A DNA stretch of 47,134 nt, from assembly GCA_002707785.1 (NCBI GenBank), contig PANW01000033.1, forward strand, positions 133,022-180,155, written 5' to 3'. Positions 26,214-33,942 of the stretch are shown piece by piece (positions within the stretch are counted from its first letter, which is position 1; each line of letters opens with the position of its first letter). The stretch comes from Cellvibrionaceae bacterium. Its GTDB lineage: Bacteria > Pseudomonadota > Gammaproteobacteria > Pseudomonadales > Cellvibrionaceae. Below the pieces are notes generated by a model. It was not told where the DNA came from, ran no database searches, and saw nothing but the letters and a program-made list of their open reading frames with translations. Position numbers and translations under genes: made by a program.

Positions 26214-26987
26214 ATGTTGGTTGACTCCCATTGCCATTTGGATCGCCTGAAATTGGATAAATACGAAGGTGACCTTCAGTTGGCTCTCGAGTCTGCTCGG
26301 GAAGTCGGCGTGGGTAAGATGCTGTGCGTGGGGATTAGTTTGGATAATCGCCAGGCGGTAACCGAATTGGCTGAACGTCACGAAGATGTGGTTGCATCGG
26401 TTGGGGTTCATCCGCTGGATGTTGAAAGCGGTTTGGCGACTGAACAGCAGCTAGTGGAGTGGGGAGCCCACCCTAAAGTGGTTGCCCTCGGAGAAAGTGG
26501 GTTGGACTACTACTATAGCGATGACAGCAAAGAGGTGCAGCAAGAGAGTTTTGCGGTTCATTTGCGCGCTGCCGGCGAGGCAAAGTTGCCTGTCATAGTT
26601 CACACTCGAGATGCCCGTCAGGATACCTTGGACTTGATCGCCGAGTACGGCAGTCAAGAGTCTGCCGGCGTGTTGCATTGTTTTACTGAAAGCTGGGAAA
26701 TGGCCAAAGCGGCCATGGACATGAATTACTACGTGTCGCTTTCCGGTATCGTGACTTTCAAGAATGCAGAAGAGCTAAGGGATGTGGCAAGGAAGATGCC
26801 ACTGGACCGATTGTTGGTGGAAACTGACTCGCCATACTTGGCACCGGTGCCTTACCGAGGCAAGCCCAATGAACCTGCCTATGTGAAAGAGGTGGCCCAA
26901 TTTGTCGCTGATCTGAAGGGCATCAGCTACGACAAGTTGTGCGAAATTACCGGCGATAACTTTCATCGTTTGTTTGCTAAGGCGTGA
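26214..26987 (+). CDS. TatD-family metal-dependent hydrolase (YcfH type)
   Basis: TatD proteins are TIM-barrel metal hydrolases; known members are 3'-5' DNases or D-aminoacyl-tRNA-related enzymes. The metal motif DSHCHLDRL (HxH) lies at the start, with ALGESGLDYYY (Glu ligand), HTRDA, LHCFTES and VETDSPYLAP. It has 257 residues from the ATG at 26214. The frame is open to 26190, but the extra MCCCCEVF residues are not family-like, and GAGG precedes the later ATG. Placement after holB-pilZ matches the YcfH subgroup. Confidence 0.92.
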   Translation: MLVDSHCHLDRLKLDKYEGDLQLALESAREVGVGKMLCVGISLDNRQAVTELAERHEDVVASVGVHPLDVESGLATEQQLVEWGAHPKVVALGESGLDYYYSDDSKEVQQESFAVHLRAAGEAKLPVIVHTRDARQDTLDLIAEYGSQESAGVLHCFTESWEMAKAAMDMNYYVSLSGIVTFKNAEELRDVARKMPLDRLLVETDSPYLAPVPYRGKPNEPAYVKEVAQFVADLKGISYDKLCEITGDNFHRLFAKA

Positions 26988-27039
26988 GCGCTGTCTCAGC
27001 CTTGACCCGCTAGCAAACAGTCAAGTAGTCGTGTTGGTG

Positions 27040-28089
27040 CTATTCTGGGGTGTCGTAAATTTCACCGATTGTACTTTGCTTCCAAAGTTCAGCGCTAAGC
27101 TCCGCAATGGAGCATCGACTAGGGTTTGCTAGCCAATCGACAATTGCTTTTGCAACGTCGGGGTAGTGATAGCGAGACAGGCTTGAGCTATCGAGCCAGT
27201 GTGCCAAAGCTGCATGGCTGAGGTGATCCATTCGGTGCCCCACTCTTAGTTGCTCTATAGCCAATGCGTTGGAAAGCTGTTCCATTTGTCCGTGTAAAGG
27301 CTTAACCAGAATTTTCTTGCCAAGCTGTAAGGCCTCGCTGGCGAGTTCAAATCCGGCGTTGCATACCACTCCGTTGCACTGGTGAAGATCGCGCTTGAAT
27401 CCTTCTAAGCTGAGAGGCTCTAGTCGTACGTTGTCGCGTTCTTCACGCTGGTCAAAATTCCCATAGTAGATGAATTGCTGTTGCGGGAAGCGCTGTAGCA
27501 GTGCAATCACCTCGTCCGGGGCTTCAAAGCCTAGATAGACTAGAACGCTGCTCTCGAAAGCTTCGGGCTGTTGTTCGTCCAAATGCACAATAGGCGGCAG
27601 TATGGGCTGGTTGAAGTGATGCCAGTGCAACCCCAGTTGTTGTGATCCGGGGGCGAAGTGCTTAATGATAGCTCGCGATAGCCATGAATCTCCTTCGATC
27701 GGGATGTGATGTTGAAACGCGTATTGATGGCCGAGGGTAATGCAGGGGACTTTTTGCCTTCTAGCGGCCCATGCAGTAATAGGCTCGAAATCACAGATGA
27801 CCTGATCATAACCGCTCAAATCCAGCTGCTTTATATCCTTGAACAATTGCAATAAGTTATTCTGACGCGCGGTGGCAAAGGTGTTGATCCTGCCGTGATC
27901 ACTAACGAAGCTCAGGCCTTGGCGATCTTGCCAGTCGCCAAATTCGTCCATGTCAAAGTAATCGTGACGCTCGCGACCGCTGAATAGATAATCTACCTGA
28001 ACGCCTGTGGCCTTAAAGTGCCGGTTCATTGCCCGCGCCCGACTGATGTGACCGTTGCCGGTCCCCTGGACGCCGTAAAAGACTTTCAT
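27040..28089 (-). CDS. MJ1255/VC2487-type glycosyltransferase-like protein
   Basis: The 349-residue protein has the family start MKVFYGVQGTGNGHISRARAM, a glycine-rich loop typical of GT-B glycosyltransferases, then DYLFSGRERHDYFD, CDFEPITAWAARR, CNAGFELASEALQLGKKILVKP and QLSNALAIEQL. The late block resembles the nucleotide-sugar site of UDP-glucuronosyltransferase-like enzymes. The donor and acceptor are unknown. There is no signal peptide, so it acts in the cytoplasm. It converges on tatD and follows the PAP2 gene after 61 bases on the same strand, so a role in lipid or envelope glycosylation is possible but unproved. Confidence 0.8.
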   Translation of the reverse strand: MKVFYGVQGTGNGHISRARAMNRHFKATGVQVDYLFSGRERHDYFDMDEFGDWQDRQGLSFVSDHGRINTFATARQNNLLQLFKDIKQLDLSGYDQVICDFEPITAWAARRQKVPCITLGHQYAFQHHIPIEGDSWLSRAIIKHFAPGSQQLGLHWHHFNQPILPPIVHLDEQQPEAFESSVLVYLGFEAPDEVIALLQRFPQQQFIYYGNFDQREERDNVRLEPLSLEGFKRDLHQCNGVVCNAGFELASEALQLGKKILVKPLHGQMEQLSNALAIEQLRVGHRMDHLSHAALAHWLDSSSLSRYHYPDVAKAIVDWLANPSRCSIAELSAELWKQSTIGEIYDTPE

Positions 28090-28150
28090 TGATGAATGCT
28101 CTCTGATTCGATGGGGCTATCTCCATTCCTGTTTGTGGTACTGAATCGCG

Positions 28151-28663
28151 TTAAACCAAGGTGAGGGCCAACACTGCGATACTGTGCCCAAGCGCGGCGC
28201 CCGCCAAAGTATCCGTTGGGAAGTGAACCCCTAGCAAAACTCGAGAGACGCCAACGAGTCCTGCCCAGAGATACAGTAGCCCGCCGACTTCAGGTAGCCA
28301 CTGGCAGACTAGGGTGGCGCATAAAAATGCCGCTGAGGTGTGCCCTGAGGGAAAGCTAAACTGATCGCTCGGTTCCACCACGCTCTTAAAGCCTGGGATG
28401 GCCTGTGGAGGGCGGTTTCTTTTGAAGTTGTTTTTAAGAACAAAGTACAGAAGCCTTTCTGCGCATAAGGCCAGCGTCAACACGCTTGCCATCAGTTGCT
28501 GGTCGCAAATAATCAACACTAAGACGCCAATGACATATAGATGGCCGTCTGCTGTTTTCGAGAGCCAGCGGCTTGCCGTGGTGAGGGTGGCTAGGTGCTT
28601 GCGTCTCAGGCACCAGTCAAAGGTGTGCAGATCGTAGTTGTGCAAACTTTCTAATAGCTTCAT
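28151..28663 (-). CDS. PAP2-family membrane phosphatase
   Basis: The three phosphatase motifs are present: KNNFKRNRP (KxxxxxxRP), PSGHTSAA (PSGH) and SRVLLGVHFPTD (SRxxxxxHxxxD). Several hydrophobic helices surround them (VIGVLVLIICDQQ, LLYLWAGLVGV, SIAVLALTLV), so it is an inner-membrane enzyme acting on a lipid phosphate such as phosphatidic acid or undecaprenyl diphosphate. The frame opens at 28699, but GGAG lies nine bases before the ATG at 28663, so I use that start (170 residues). It may be co-transcribed with the glycosyltransferase-like gene. Confidence 0.88.
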   Translation of the reverse strand: MKLLESLHNYDLHTFDWCLRRKHLATLTTASRWLSKTADGHLYVIGVLVLIICDQQLMASVLTLALCAERLLYFVLKNNFKRNRPPQAIPGFKSVVEPSDQFSFPSGHTSAAFLCATLVCQWLPEVGGLLYLWAGLVGVSRVLLGVHFPTDTLAGAALGHSIAVLALTLV

Positions 28664-28847
28664 AGCGCTTGTCTCCAAGTGCGTGTTGCATTTAATCATG
28701 TGTTGTGACTATCAGATTATGTCCGCTATATGACAGCTTTGTGAGTGATGGATGACAGTTTCGTGTCAGTCGGTAGGTGAGGAGTAGGTGTTCGGTTGCA
28801 GACTTTGATACCATGCCTCTCTTTTGAAATCGGTGATAGGGGGATCG

Positions 28848-29468
28848 ATGCAAGAGCAACTCAAGGTGATGCTAGAGCTTCAGGACAGCATGAACACCAA
28901 AGTAAATGAAGACTGGCGAAATCAGGGTTTTGAGTGGTATCGAGCCATATGGATCGAATGTGGGGAATTGCTGGATCATTACGGTTGGAAGTGGTGGAAA
29001 AAACAGCAGCCTGATATTGAGCAAGTAGAGCTTGAGCTCATTGATATTTGGCATTTCGGCTTGAGTATTCTGTTGCAGTCGGGTCAGAGTCCACAAGACA
29101 TTGCTCAAGATATTGAAAGCCAGTTGACCATTGCTACAGATGAGGCTGATTTCAAACTGGATTTGGAGCGTTTTGCGGCCGATGTATTAGTCAGCAAAGG
29201 GTTTTCAGTTGCCGAGTTTGGTCGATTAATGGCTGGCATCGGCATGGATTTTGATCGATTGTACGTTGGCTACGTAGGAAAAAATGTGCTGAATTTCTTT
29301 CGTCAGGATCACGGTTATAAAGATGGCAGTTACATCAAAGTGTGGTCTGGTAAAGAGGATAATGAGCACCTTGTTGAGGCGTCGAGAGAGCTCGATACCA
29401 CCGCCATGAGCTTTAAAGATGATCTCTATAGCGCGCTGGCGTCTCGCTATCAGTCTTTAGCGAAGTAG
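28848..29468 (+). CDS. Dimeric dUTPase-like protein
   Basis: This belongs to the all-alpha, dimeric dUTPase group (MazG-like NTP pyrophosphatases), which hydrolyses dUTP to dUMP and protects DNA from uracil. The metal-binding helix pair is visible as WIECGELLDHYGWKWWKK and VELELIDIWHFGLSI (ExxE and ExxD). Later FGRLMAGIGMDFDRLYVGYVGKNVLNFFRQDHGYKDG is typical (read as overlapping blocks, residues about 130-165). The ATG at 28848 follows AGGGGGA; an earlier in-frame start at 28824 lacks a site. It stands alone. Trimeric dUTPase would be a different fold. Confidence 0.82.
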   Translation: MQEQLKVMLELQDSMNTKVNEDWRNQGFEWYRAIWIECGELLDHYGWKWWKKQQPDIEQVELELIDIWHFGLSILLQSGQSPQDIAQDIESQLTIATDEADFKLDLERFAADVLVSKGFSVAEFGRLMAGIGMDFDRLYVGYVGKNVLNFFRQDHGYKDGSYIKVWSGKEDNEHLVEASRELDTTAMSFKDDLYSALASRYQSLAK

Positions 29469-29776
29469 TCGTGATCATCAGTGCTTGAGCTAAACTGGTG
29501 CATTTGCGTGCACTGAATTGTTCTCTCAAGCGCCAAAACGGTGTTTCGTAGGGTTTGTCGTTGAGTCTTTCGCGTCGTTACTGACGATGCCTGCAGGCTT
29601 GAGCGCCTTATGTAATTCGCCTTAACTTAGTCTTTGGTCGGATTTTGTTGGGTTTTGGATGCATTTTTCTTCCAATTCCCTATAATTGCCCACCGCCCAA
29701 AGGGCGTTTCTAGTGCGCATCAGTGTCACCGGAGCGTCTTCTTAATACTTTTCTAGAGCGTAAACGGAGATTTATC
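29469..29776. other. Intergenic gap and leader of mdh
   Basis: These 308 bases hold the mdh promoter region: TATAAT at 29681-29686, with no good -35. Near the expected transcript start, CGCCC at 29694-29698 and GGGCG at 29702-29706 form a small perfect hairpin. Farther upstream GTGCA/TGCAC (29498-29513) sits inside a TCAGTGC/GCACTGA pair (29478-29516), which could end the dUTPase transcript although no T-run follows. No gene is visible. Confidence 0.45.
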
Positions 29777-30757
29777 GTGAAAGCACCCGTACGTGTTGCC
29801 GTAACCGGCGCAGCCGGCCAAATCAGCTACTCCCTGTTGTTCCGCATCGCCGCTGGCGAAATGCTGGGTAAAGACCAGCCTGTAATCCTTCAAATGCTTG
29901 AGATTACTCCAGCATTGAATGCCCTTAAGGGTGTCGCTATGGAGTTGGATGACTGTGCATTCCCTCTGTTGGCTGGCATGGTTTGCAGTGACGATCCTAA
30001 CGTTGCCTTTAAAGATGCAGATTTTGCTCTGCTGGTAGGTGCACGTCCTCGTGGTCCAGGTATGGAGCGTAAAGATTTGCTGGCAGCAAACGCCGCGATC
30101 TTCTCCGTTCAAGGTAAGGCCATCAACGATCACGCTTCTCGCGACATTAAAGTACTGGTAGTTGGTAATCCAGCAAACACCAATGCTCTGATCGCTCAGC
30201 GTAATGCACCAGACATCGATCCACGTCAATTCACTGCCATGATGCGTTTGGATCACAACCGCGCTATGAGCCAGTTGGCAGAGAAAACCGGTAAAACCAT
30301 CAATGACGTTAAGAACGTTATTATTTGGGGTAACCACTCCGCTACTCAGTACCCAGATATTCACAACACCTCAGTTGACGGTGCTGATGCTATGGGCCTT
30401 ATCGATCAGGCTTGGTATGAAAATGATTTCATTCCAACTGTTCAGCAGCGTGGCGCAGCCATCATCGAAGCACGTGGCGCGTCTTCTGCAGCCTCTGCAG
30501 CTAATGCTGCCATCTTCCATATGCGTGACTGGGCTTTGGGTACTCCAGAAGGCGATTACGTCACTATGGGTGTCTACTCTGATGGTTCTTACGGAATCGA
30601 AAAGGGGCTGATCTACGGCTATCCTTGCACTTGTAAAGATGGCGATTGGACCATCGTGCAGGGCATTGAAGTGAATGACTTCTCTCGTGGCAAAATGGCT
30701 GCCACTGAAACTGAATTGCGTGAAGAGCGTGATGCAGTTGCGGACCTGTTGCCTTAG
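29777..30757 (+). CDS. mdh: Malate dehydrogenase
   Basis: Mdh interconverts malate and oxaloacetate with NAD in the citric acid cycle. It has the NAD motif [12 protein letters not shown], the substrate arginines in [28 protein letters not shown] and the catalytic His in [11 protein letters not shown]. At 326 residues it is the longer cytosolic-type Mdh of some Beta- and Gammaproteobacteria, not the 312-residue E. coli form. The frame is open to 29723, but the GTG at 29777 with CGGAGA seven bases ahead matches the family start. A strong terminator follows. Confidence 0.96.
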   Translation: MKAPVRVAVTGAAGQISYSLLFRIAAGEMLGKDQPVILQMLEITPALNALKGVAMELDDCAFPLLAGMVCSDDPNVAFKDADFALLVGARPRGPGMERKDLLAANAAIFSVQGKAINDHASRDIKVLVVGNPANTNALIAQRNAPDIDPRQFTAMMRLDHNRAMSQLAEKTGKTINDVKNVIIWGNHSATQYPDIHNTSVDGADAMGLIDQAWYENDFIPTVQQRGAAIIEARGASSAASAANAAIFHMRDWALGTPEGDYVTMGVYSDGSYGIEKGLIYGYPCTCKDGDWTIVQGIEVNDFSRGKMAATETELREERDAVADLLP

Positions 30758-30780
30758 TAGGTAAGTAGTCTCGCGAAAGA

Positions 30781-30810
30781 AAAAAGCGTGGTTTATCCAC
30801 GCTTTTTTTT
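30781..30810 (+). terminator. Intrinsic terminator after mdh
   Basis: AGCGTGG at 30785-30791 pairs perfectly with CCACGCT at 30797-30803 around TTTAT, with an A-run before and eight Ts after it. Confidence 0.92.
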
Positions 30811-30920
30811 GTTCTCAATTCCATACTCTCTAAAACTTCACGCTTATATTCGCATTAGTACCAAGTTCTCGCGGCGTAGCTGCTAGCCTAAGTTTATAGG
30901 CGGCGAGAAGAGGGTGAGTT

Positions 30921-31427
30921 GTGGTCAGGGTAAAATCGGTCAATCCAGTGAGTGTTCAGCTCACGCTTGAGCCTAATCAATCCCTCTCTTCTGAGGTGCA
31001 GTTGTTTGTTGTCATAACCTTTGTGGTTTTTTTTGTCGTTGTCGCAATGATCTTTTTGCTGTTGGGGGCCTGGATGGTGGTTCCATTGATACTGCTGGAG
31101 GGGGCGCTGCTTGTCTTTGGGTTGCGTCTAGTGCACGACCGAACAAAAATAAAAGAAAAGCTCTCAGTAGGGCCGGATTCTGTTCATGTGCTGAAGCTGG
31201 TCGCGGGGAAGAAGCATCACTGGTGTTTTCGGCGTTCGAGTTTACGTTTAAAGGTAGGTTGCAACCATTTTGGTGATGTTCAAAAGGTTACTTTGTGTGG
31301 CGATCTGGGAATGCTTGATGTTGGGCACTTTCTGAATGAAAGTGATAGAAAGCAGTTGCTGTCAGATCTTCGTTCACTGGGGTTTAATTGTAAGAAAACT
31401 CCTCAATTGGGCCTTTTGGTCTGTTAG
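30921..31427 (+). CDS. DUF2244 family inner-membrane protein
   Basis: The 168-residue protein has the DUF2244 plan: LEPNQSLSS near the start, then two hydrophobic helices (VVITFVVFFVVVAMIFLLL, about residues 30-48, and MVVPLILLEGALLVFGLRL, about residues 51-69), then a cytosolic part of beta strands. The PNxSLS motif and the conserved Pro and Glu in the second helix support the family. Its function is unknown to me. It starts with GTG and is followed by bcp, which has its own strong promoter beginning six bases after this stop codon. Confidence 0.75.
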   Translation: MVRVKSVNPVSVQLTLEPNQSLSSEVQLFVVITFVVFFVVVAMIFLLLGAWMVVPLILLEGALLVFGLRLVHDRTKIKEKLSVGPDSVHVLKLVAGKKHHWCFRRSSLRLKVGCNHFGDVQKVTLCGDLGMLDVGHFLNESDRKQLLSDLRSLGFNCKKTPQLGLLVC

Positions 31428-31432
31428 TTAGA

Positions 31433-31460
31433 TTGTCACAAAACTCGTCTCCGGTATAAT
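31433..31460 (+). promoter_or_regulatory. Strong promoter for bcp
   Basis: TTGTCA at 31433-31438, a 16-base spacer and a perfect TATAAT at 31455-31460 lie 34 bases before the bcp start codon. Confidence 0.8.
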
Positions 31461-31493
31461 TTCGCTTCTTTCAATTCTGTAATAGGCGTAATT

Positions 31494-31967
31494 ATGGCCC
31501 ACCCTAAAATCGGCAACATGGCACCCGCGTTCACCCTAATGAACGAGAACGGCGAAAAGGTCAGTCTCAAGGATTTCCGAGGTGTGAAGAATGTTGTGGT
31601 TTACTTCTATCCGAAGGCCATGACTCCAGGTTGCATTACGCAGGCTTGCGGTATCCGTGATAATAAGTCGCAGTGGGATGACTTGGATACTGTGGTGTTG
31701 GGAGTGAGCCCTGATCCGGTTAAGAAACTGAAGGGCTTCATCGAGAAAAAAGAACTTAATTTTACGCTTTTGTCCGATGAGAATCATGCCATCGCAGAGA
31801 AGTATGGCTGTTGGGGGATGAAGAAGTTTATGGGGCGTGAATTCATGGGGCTCATTCGCACTACATTTATCGTAGGAAAAGATGGTCGCCTGCTTTCAGT
31901 TATGGACAAGTTCAAGACCAAATCCCATCATGATGATTTGCTGGCGCAGCTCGAAGAACTTTTGTAA
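31494..31967 (+). CDS. bcp: Thiol peroxidase, Bcp/PrxQ type peroxiredoxin
   Basis: Bcp reduces hydrogen peroxide and organic peroxides using thioredoxin. The peroxidatic Cys47 lies in PKAMTPGCITQAC, and Cys52 sits five residues later, the spacing of the atypical two-cysteine Bcp group with a resolving cysteine. The usual TxxC context (TPGC) is kept. It has 157 residues, no signal peptide, and ends in a helix (HDDLLAQLEELL). It is a single gene driven by the promoter at 31433-31460. Confidence 0.94.
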   Translation: MAHPKIGNMAPAFTLMNENGEKVSLKDFRGVKNVVVYFYPKAMTPGCITQACGIRDNKSQWDDLDTVVLGVSPDPVKKLKGFIEKKELNFTLLSDENHAIAEKYGCWGMKKFMGREFMGLIRTTFIVGKDGRLLSVMDKFKTKSHHDDLLAQLEELL

Positions 31968-32169
31968 TTACTTCGACCACCGTTGTCTTTGTCAAAGGTT
32001 AATGTTGCATCTACTCATGTGGCGTTGGCCTACACATTTTCACAGATGAAACTCTTTTGTTGAGTGGCAAGCACGCGTGAGAGTTTGTATCGGAAGAGTC
32101 GTTAGCTGCTGTTGCAATATTCAGTGTTCCGGCGTTCATTCATGCTCACTTCCCTTGTGTACCCAAAAG

Positions 32170-32185
32170 TGTGACGTGGGTCACG
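32170..32185. promoter_or_regulatory. CRP/Vfr-like site upstream of the GAF-AraC regulator
   Basis: TGTGA at 32170-32174 and TCACG at 32181-32185 are separated by six bases, the exact spacing of CRP-family sites; only the last base differs from TCACA. The half-sites extend to TGTGAC/GTCACG. Confidence 0.55.
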
Positions 32186-32261
32186 TGGCGATTGTTTTCT
32201 CTTATCTCTTTCTGGTGTTGAATCGTTCTTTAAAATCAGGCGATCTAGAAACTAAACTCCG

Positions 32262-32267
32262 TATAAT
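32262..32267 (+). promoter_or_regulatory. TATAAT -10 element of the GAF-AraC gene
   Basis: A perfect TATAAT has no recognisable -35 at 16-18 bases, which is typical of activator-dependent promoters. Transcription would begin near 32274, placing the CRP-like site centre about 96 bases upstream. Confidence 0.55.
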
Positions 32268-32435
32268 ATTAAGGAATAAGTGCTGAATTGAGCCTGCTGT
32301 TAACTATTGTCACTAAAAACAACCATGTGGCACGTTTCAGACTGGCTTCTTTCCTTTATAACGAATAGTTTTGTCGTCCTTAATATCCGCTCCATTAGAA
32401 GGGCGGGAGTAGCCAATAGGGTAATCAATTCAGTA

Positions 32436-33410
32436 ATGACAAATGAGCGTGGCGTGTTTTCTACAACAGACCGGTTAGATTCAGGTGAAGCCCTTGAGTC
32501 GGCGCGAGATCGTCAGCTGGTGGAGCGCCTGCGCCGTCTTCACGATTTGTTGACTGATCGGTTTGAGTCCTACGAAATCCACCGCAAGGCATATCTTCAG
32601 GCTGGACGCCGCATGTTTGGCGCGCAAGAGGCGCTGCTGTTGAGAGTGCGTTTTCTTCAGGAAGAGGCGGTTGTCGAGGCTCATGATGGCGGTAAGCTCA
32701 ATGATCTAGTCAGTGTTTCTCAAGATCTGGAGTGGGTGTTTCGTGCGGTTGATCAAAAAAACGCCATTTATTCCAAAGAATGCACTGCGAATACGGGCGG
32801 CTTGACCTATAATGGTTTTGTCGTTCGTGGATACATTTGCTCACCGGTGTTTGTAGCTGGACAGATTTATGGCGTTCTGTGTTTTTTACGAGACTCGCCA
32901 GAGCAAGATAGCTTTACGGATGAAGATATCGAAACTATAGCGTTGATGGCAAAAGGAGTGGCCAAGATGATTGAACTGCAAAGGGCACAGCCCGTTGATC
33001 AAGAGAAGCTTAGGGCAGGGTTCGCTACCGAGGGTGTAAAAACCTTTGAAGAATACGTTCAGCAGGCGCGCTTGCCTGAAGTTTATGGAGTACCTGGCCG
33101 CGTTGTCGAAGTGCTTCAGAAGCGCATTGGTAGATCTTCGTTATCGATAGATTTCATCGCTGAAGAGATGAATCTATCAAAGAGGACCTTACAGCGCCGC
33201 CTACAGCAGCAGTGCATTAGCTTTGCCCAGTTGCGCGATCAGGTTCGCTTTCATCACTCTATTAATTATCTCATCGAGCACGCGATGAGTATTGATAGTA
33301 TTTCAGCTTCATTGGATTTCTCTGATAGAACCAGTTTTACCAATGCTTTTAAGCGTTGGACTGGCTTATCACCAAGTACCTTCCGCAAATTATTTCGCGA
33401 TTACGCATAA
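32436..33410 (+). CDS. GAF-domain AraC-family transcription regulator
   Basis: The C-terminal AraC/XylS DNA-binding domain is clear: two helix-turn-helix parts, with SLSIDFIAEEMNLSKRTLQRRL in the first (read in blocks) and SIDSISASLDFSDRTSFTNAFKRWTGLSPSTFRKL in the second. Before it lies a GAF-like sensor domain (about residues 40-190 of this start; RMFGAQEALLLRVRF, GYICSPVFVAGQIYGVLCFLRDS). The ligand is unknown. The frame opens at TTG 32307, but the added 43 residues are not domain-like; the ATG at 32436 has a weak AGGG far ahead, so the start is uncertain. It is flanked by bcp and yajC, neither an obvious target. Confidence 0.82.
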   Translation: MTNERGVFSTTDRLDSGEALESARDRQLVERLRRLHDLLTDRFESYEIHRKAYLQAGRRMFGAQEALLLRVRFLQEEAVVEAHDGGKLNDLVSVSQDLEWVFRAVDQKNAIYSKECTANTGGLTYNGFVVRGYICSPVFVAGQIYGVLCFLRDSPEQDSFTDEDIETIALMAKGVAKMIELQRAQPVDQEKLRAGFATEGVKTFEEYVQQARLPEVYGVPGRVVEVLQKRIGRSSLSIDFIAEEMNLSKRTLQRRLQQQCISFAQLRDQVRFHHSINYLIEHAMSIDSISASLDFSDRTSFTNAFKRWTGLSPSTFRKLFRDYA

Positions 33411-33451
33411 TCGCCATTCCTCTTTGCTGATTGCCTGATGCGGGCAAAAAC

Positions 33452-33480
33452 GGTAGAGTTTCAGCCTTTGAAACTCTACC
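33452..33480 (+). other. Perfect hairpin in the yajC leader
   Basis: GGTAGAGTTTC at 33452-33462 and GAAACTCTACC at 33470-33480 form 11 perfect pairs around a seven-base loop. No T-run follows; the yajC ribosome-binding site begins nine bases later. Confidence 0.7.
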
Positions 33481-33498
33481 CAGCAATGAGGAAAATTG

Positions 33499-33831
33499 AT
33501 GGAATTTTTTATTCCTGCCGCCATGGCACAAACTAGCGCTCCAGCTCCGCAAGGCGATCCCATGATCACCCTAGTCATGTTTGGTGGCTTGTTTGTATTT
33601 ATGTATTTTTTCATGATTCGCCCACAGCGCAAGCGCCAGAAAGAGCACCAAGAATTGGTGGGTGGCCTTGGAAAAGGTGATGAAGTGGTCATGAACAGCG
33701 GTATGTTAGGCAAGGTGATTAAGGTTGATGATGACTACCTGGTGATTGAAACTGGCACCAATGTAGAGCTGAAATTTCAGAAGGTTGCGGTTCACGCCGT
33801 GCTTCCAAAAGGCACAATCAAGTCTATCTAA
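33499..33831 (+). CDS. yajC: Sec translocon accessory protein YajC
   Basis: YajC joins SecD and SecF in the inner membrane to assist protein export. It has the short periplasmic start, one membrane helix (about residues 23-41, TLVMFGGLFVFMYFFMI), the RPQRKRQKEHQEL basic segment and the KGDEVVMNSGMLGKVIKV domain. It has 110 residues. GAGGAAAA at 33489-33496 places the start at the ATG 33499 rather than the TTG at 33496. Normally yajC sits between tgt and secD; none of these is in the window, and a terminator follows the gene, so this copy is transcribed alone. Confidence 0.93.
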   Translation: MEFFIPAAMAQTSAPAPQGDPMITLVMFGGLFVFMYFFMIRPQRKRQKEHQELVGGLGKGDEVVMNSGMLGKVIKVDDDYLVIETGTNVELKFQKVAVHAVLPKGTIKSI

Positions 33832-33850
33832 ACAAGTTAGGCGTTCGAAG

Positions 33851-33874
33851 AGGCAGCTATAGGCTGCCTTTTTT
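33851..33874 (+). terminator. Intrinsic terminator after yajC
   Basis: AGGCAGC at 33851-33857 pairs perfectly with GCTGCCT at 33863-33869 around TATAG, followed by a run of Ts to 33874. Confidence 0.88.
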
Positions 33875-33942
33875 GTGTCTCTCTATTAAGCTCGCAGAGC
33901 AGATCGATATGCGAGATTTCAAGAGCCTATAAGGGTTTTCTT

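Larger units (their letters stand above)
31968..32435. other. Long regulatory gap before the GAF-AraC gene
   Basis: These 468 bases contain a CRP-like site at 32170-32185 and a TATAAT at 32262-32267, both listed separately. A 69-codon frame at 32077-32286 is Cys-rich and unlike a protein, so I reject it. The frame of the regulator is open back to TTG 32307, and a longer protein remains possible. Confidence 0.45.

Noticed and set aside
29753..30364. 203-codon antisense frame over mdh
   Set aside because: Long only because mdh has biased codons; no protein-like features.
32077..32286. 69-codon Cys-rich frame between bcp and the GAF-AraC gene
   Set aside because: No ribosome-binding site, and it runs through the CRP-like site and ends close to the promoter.
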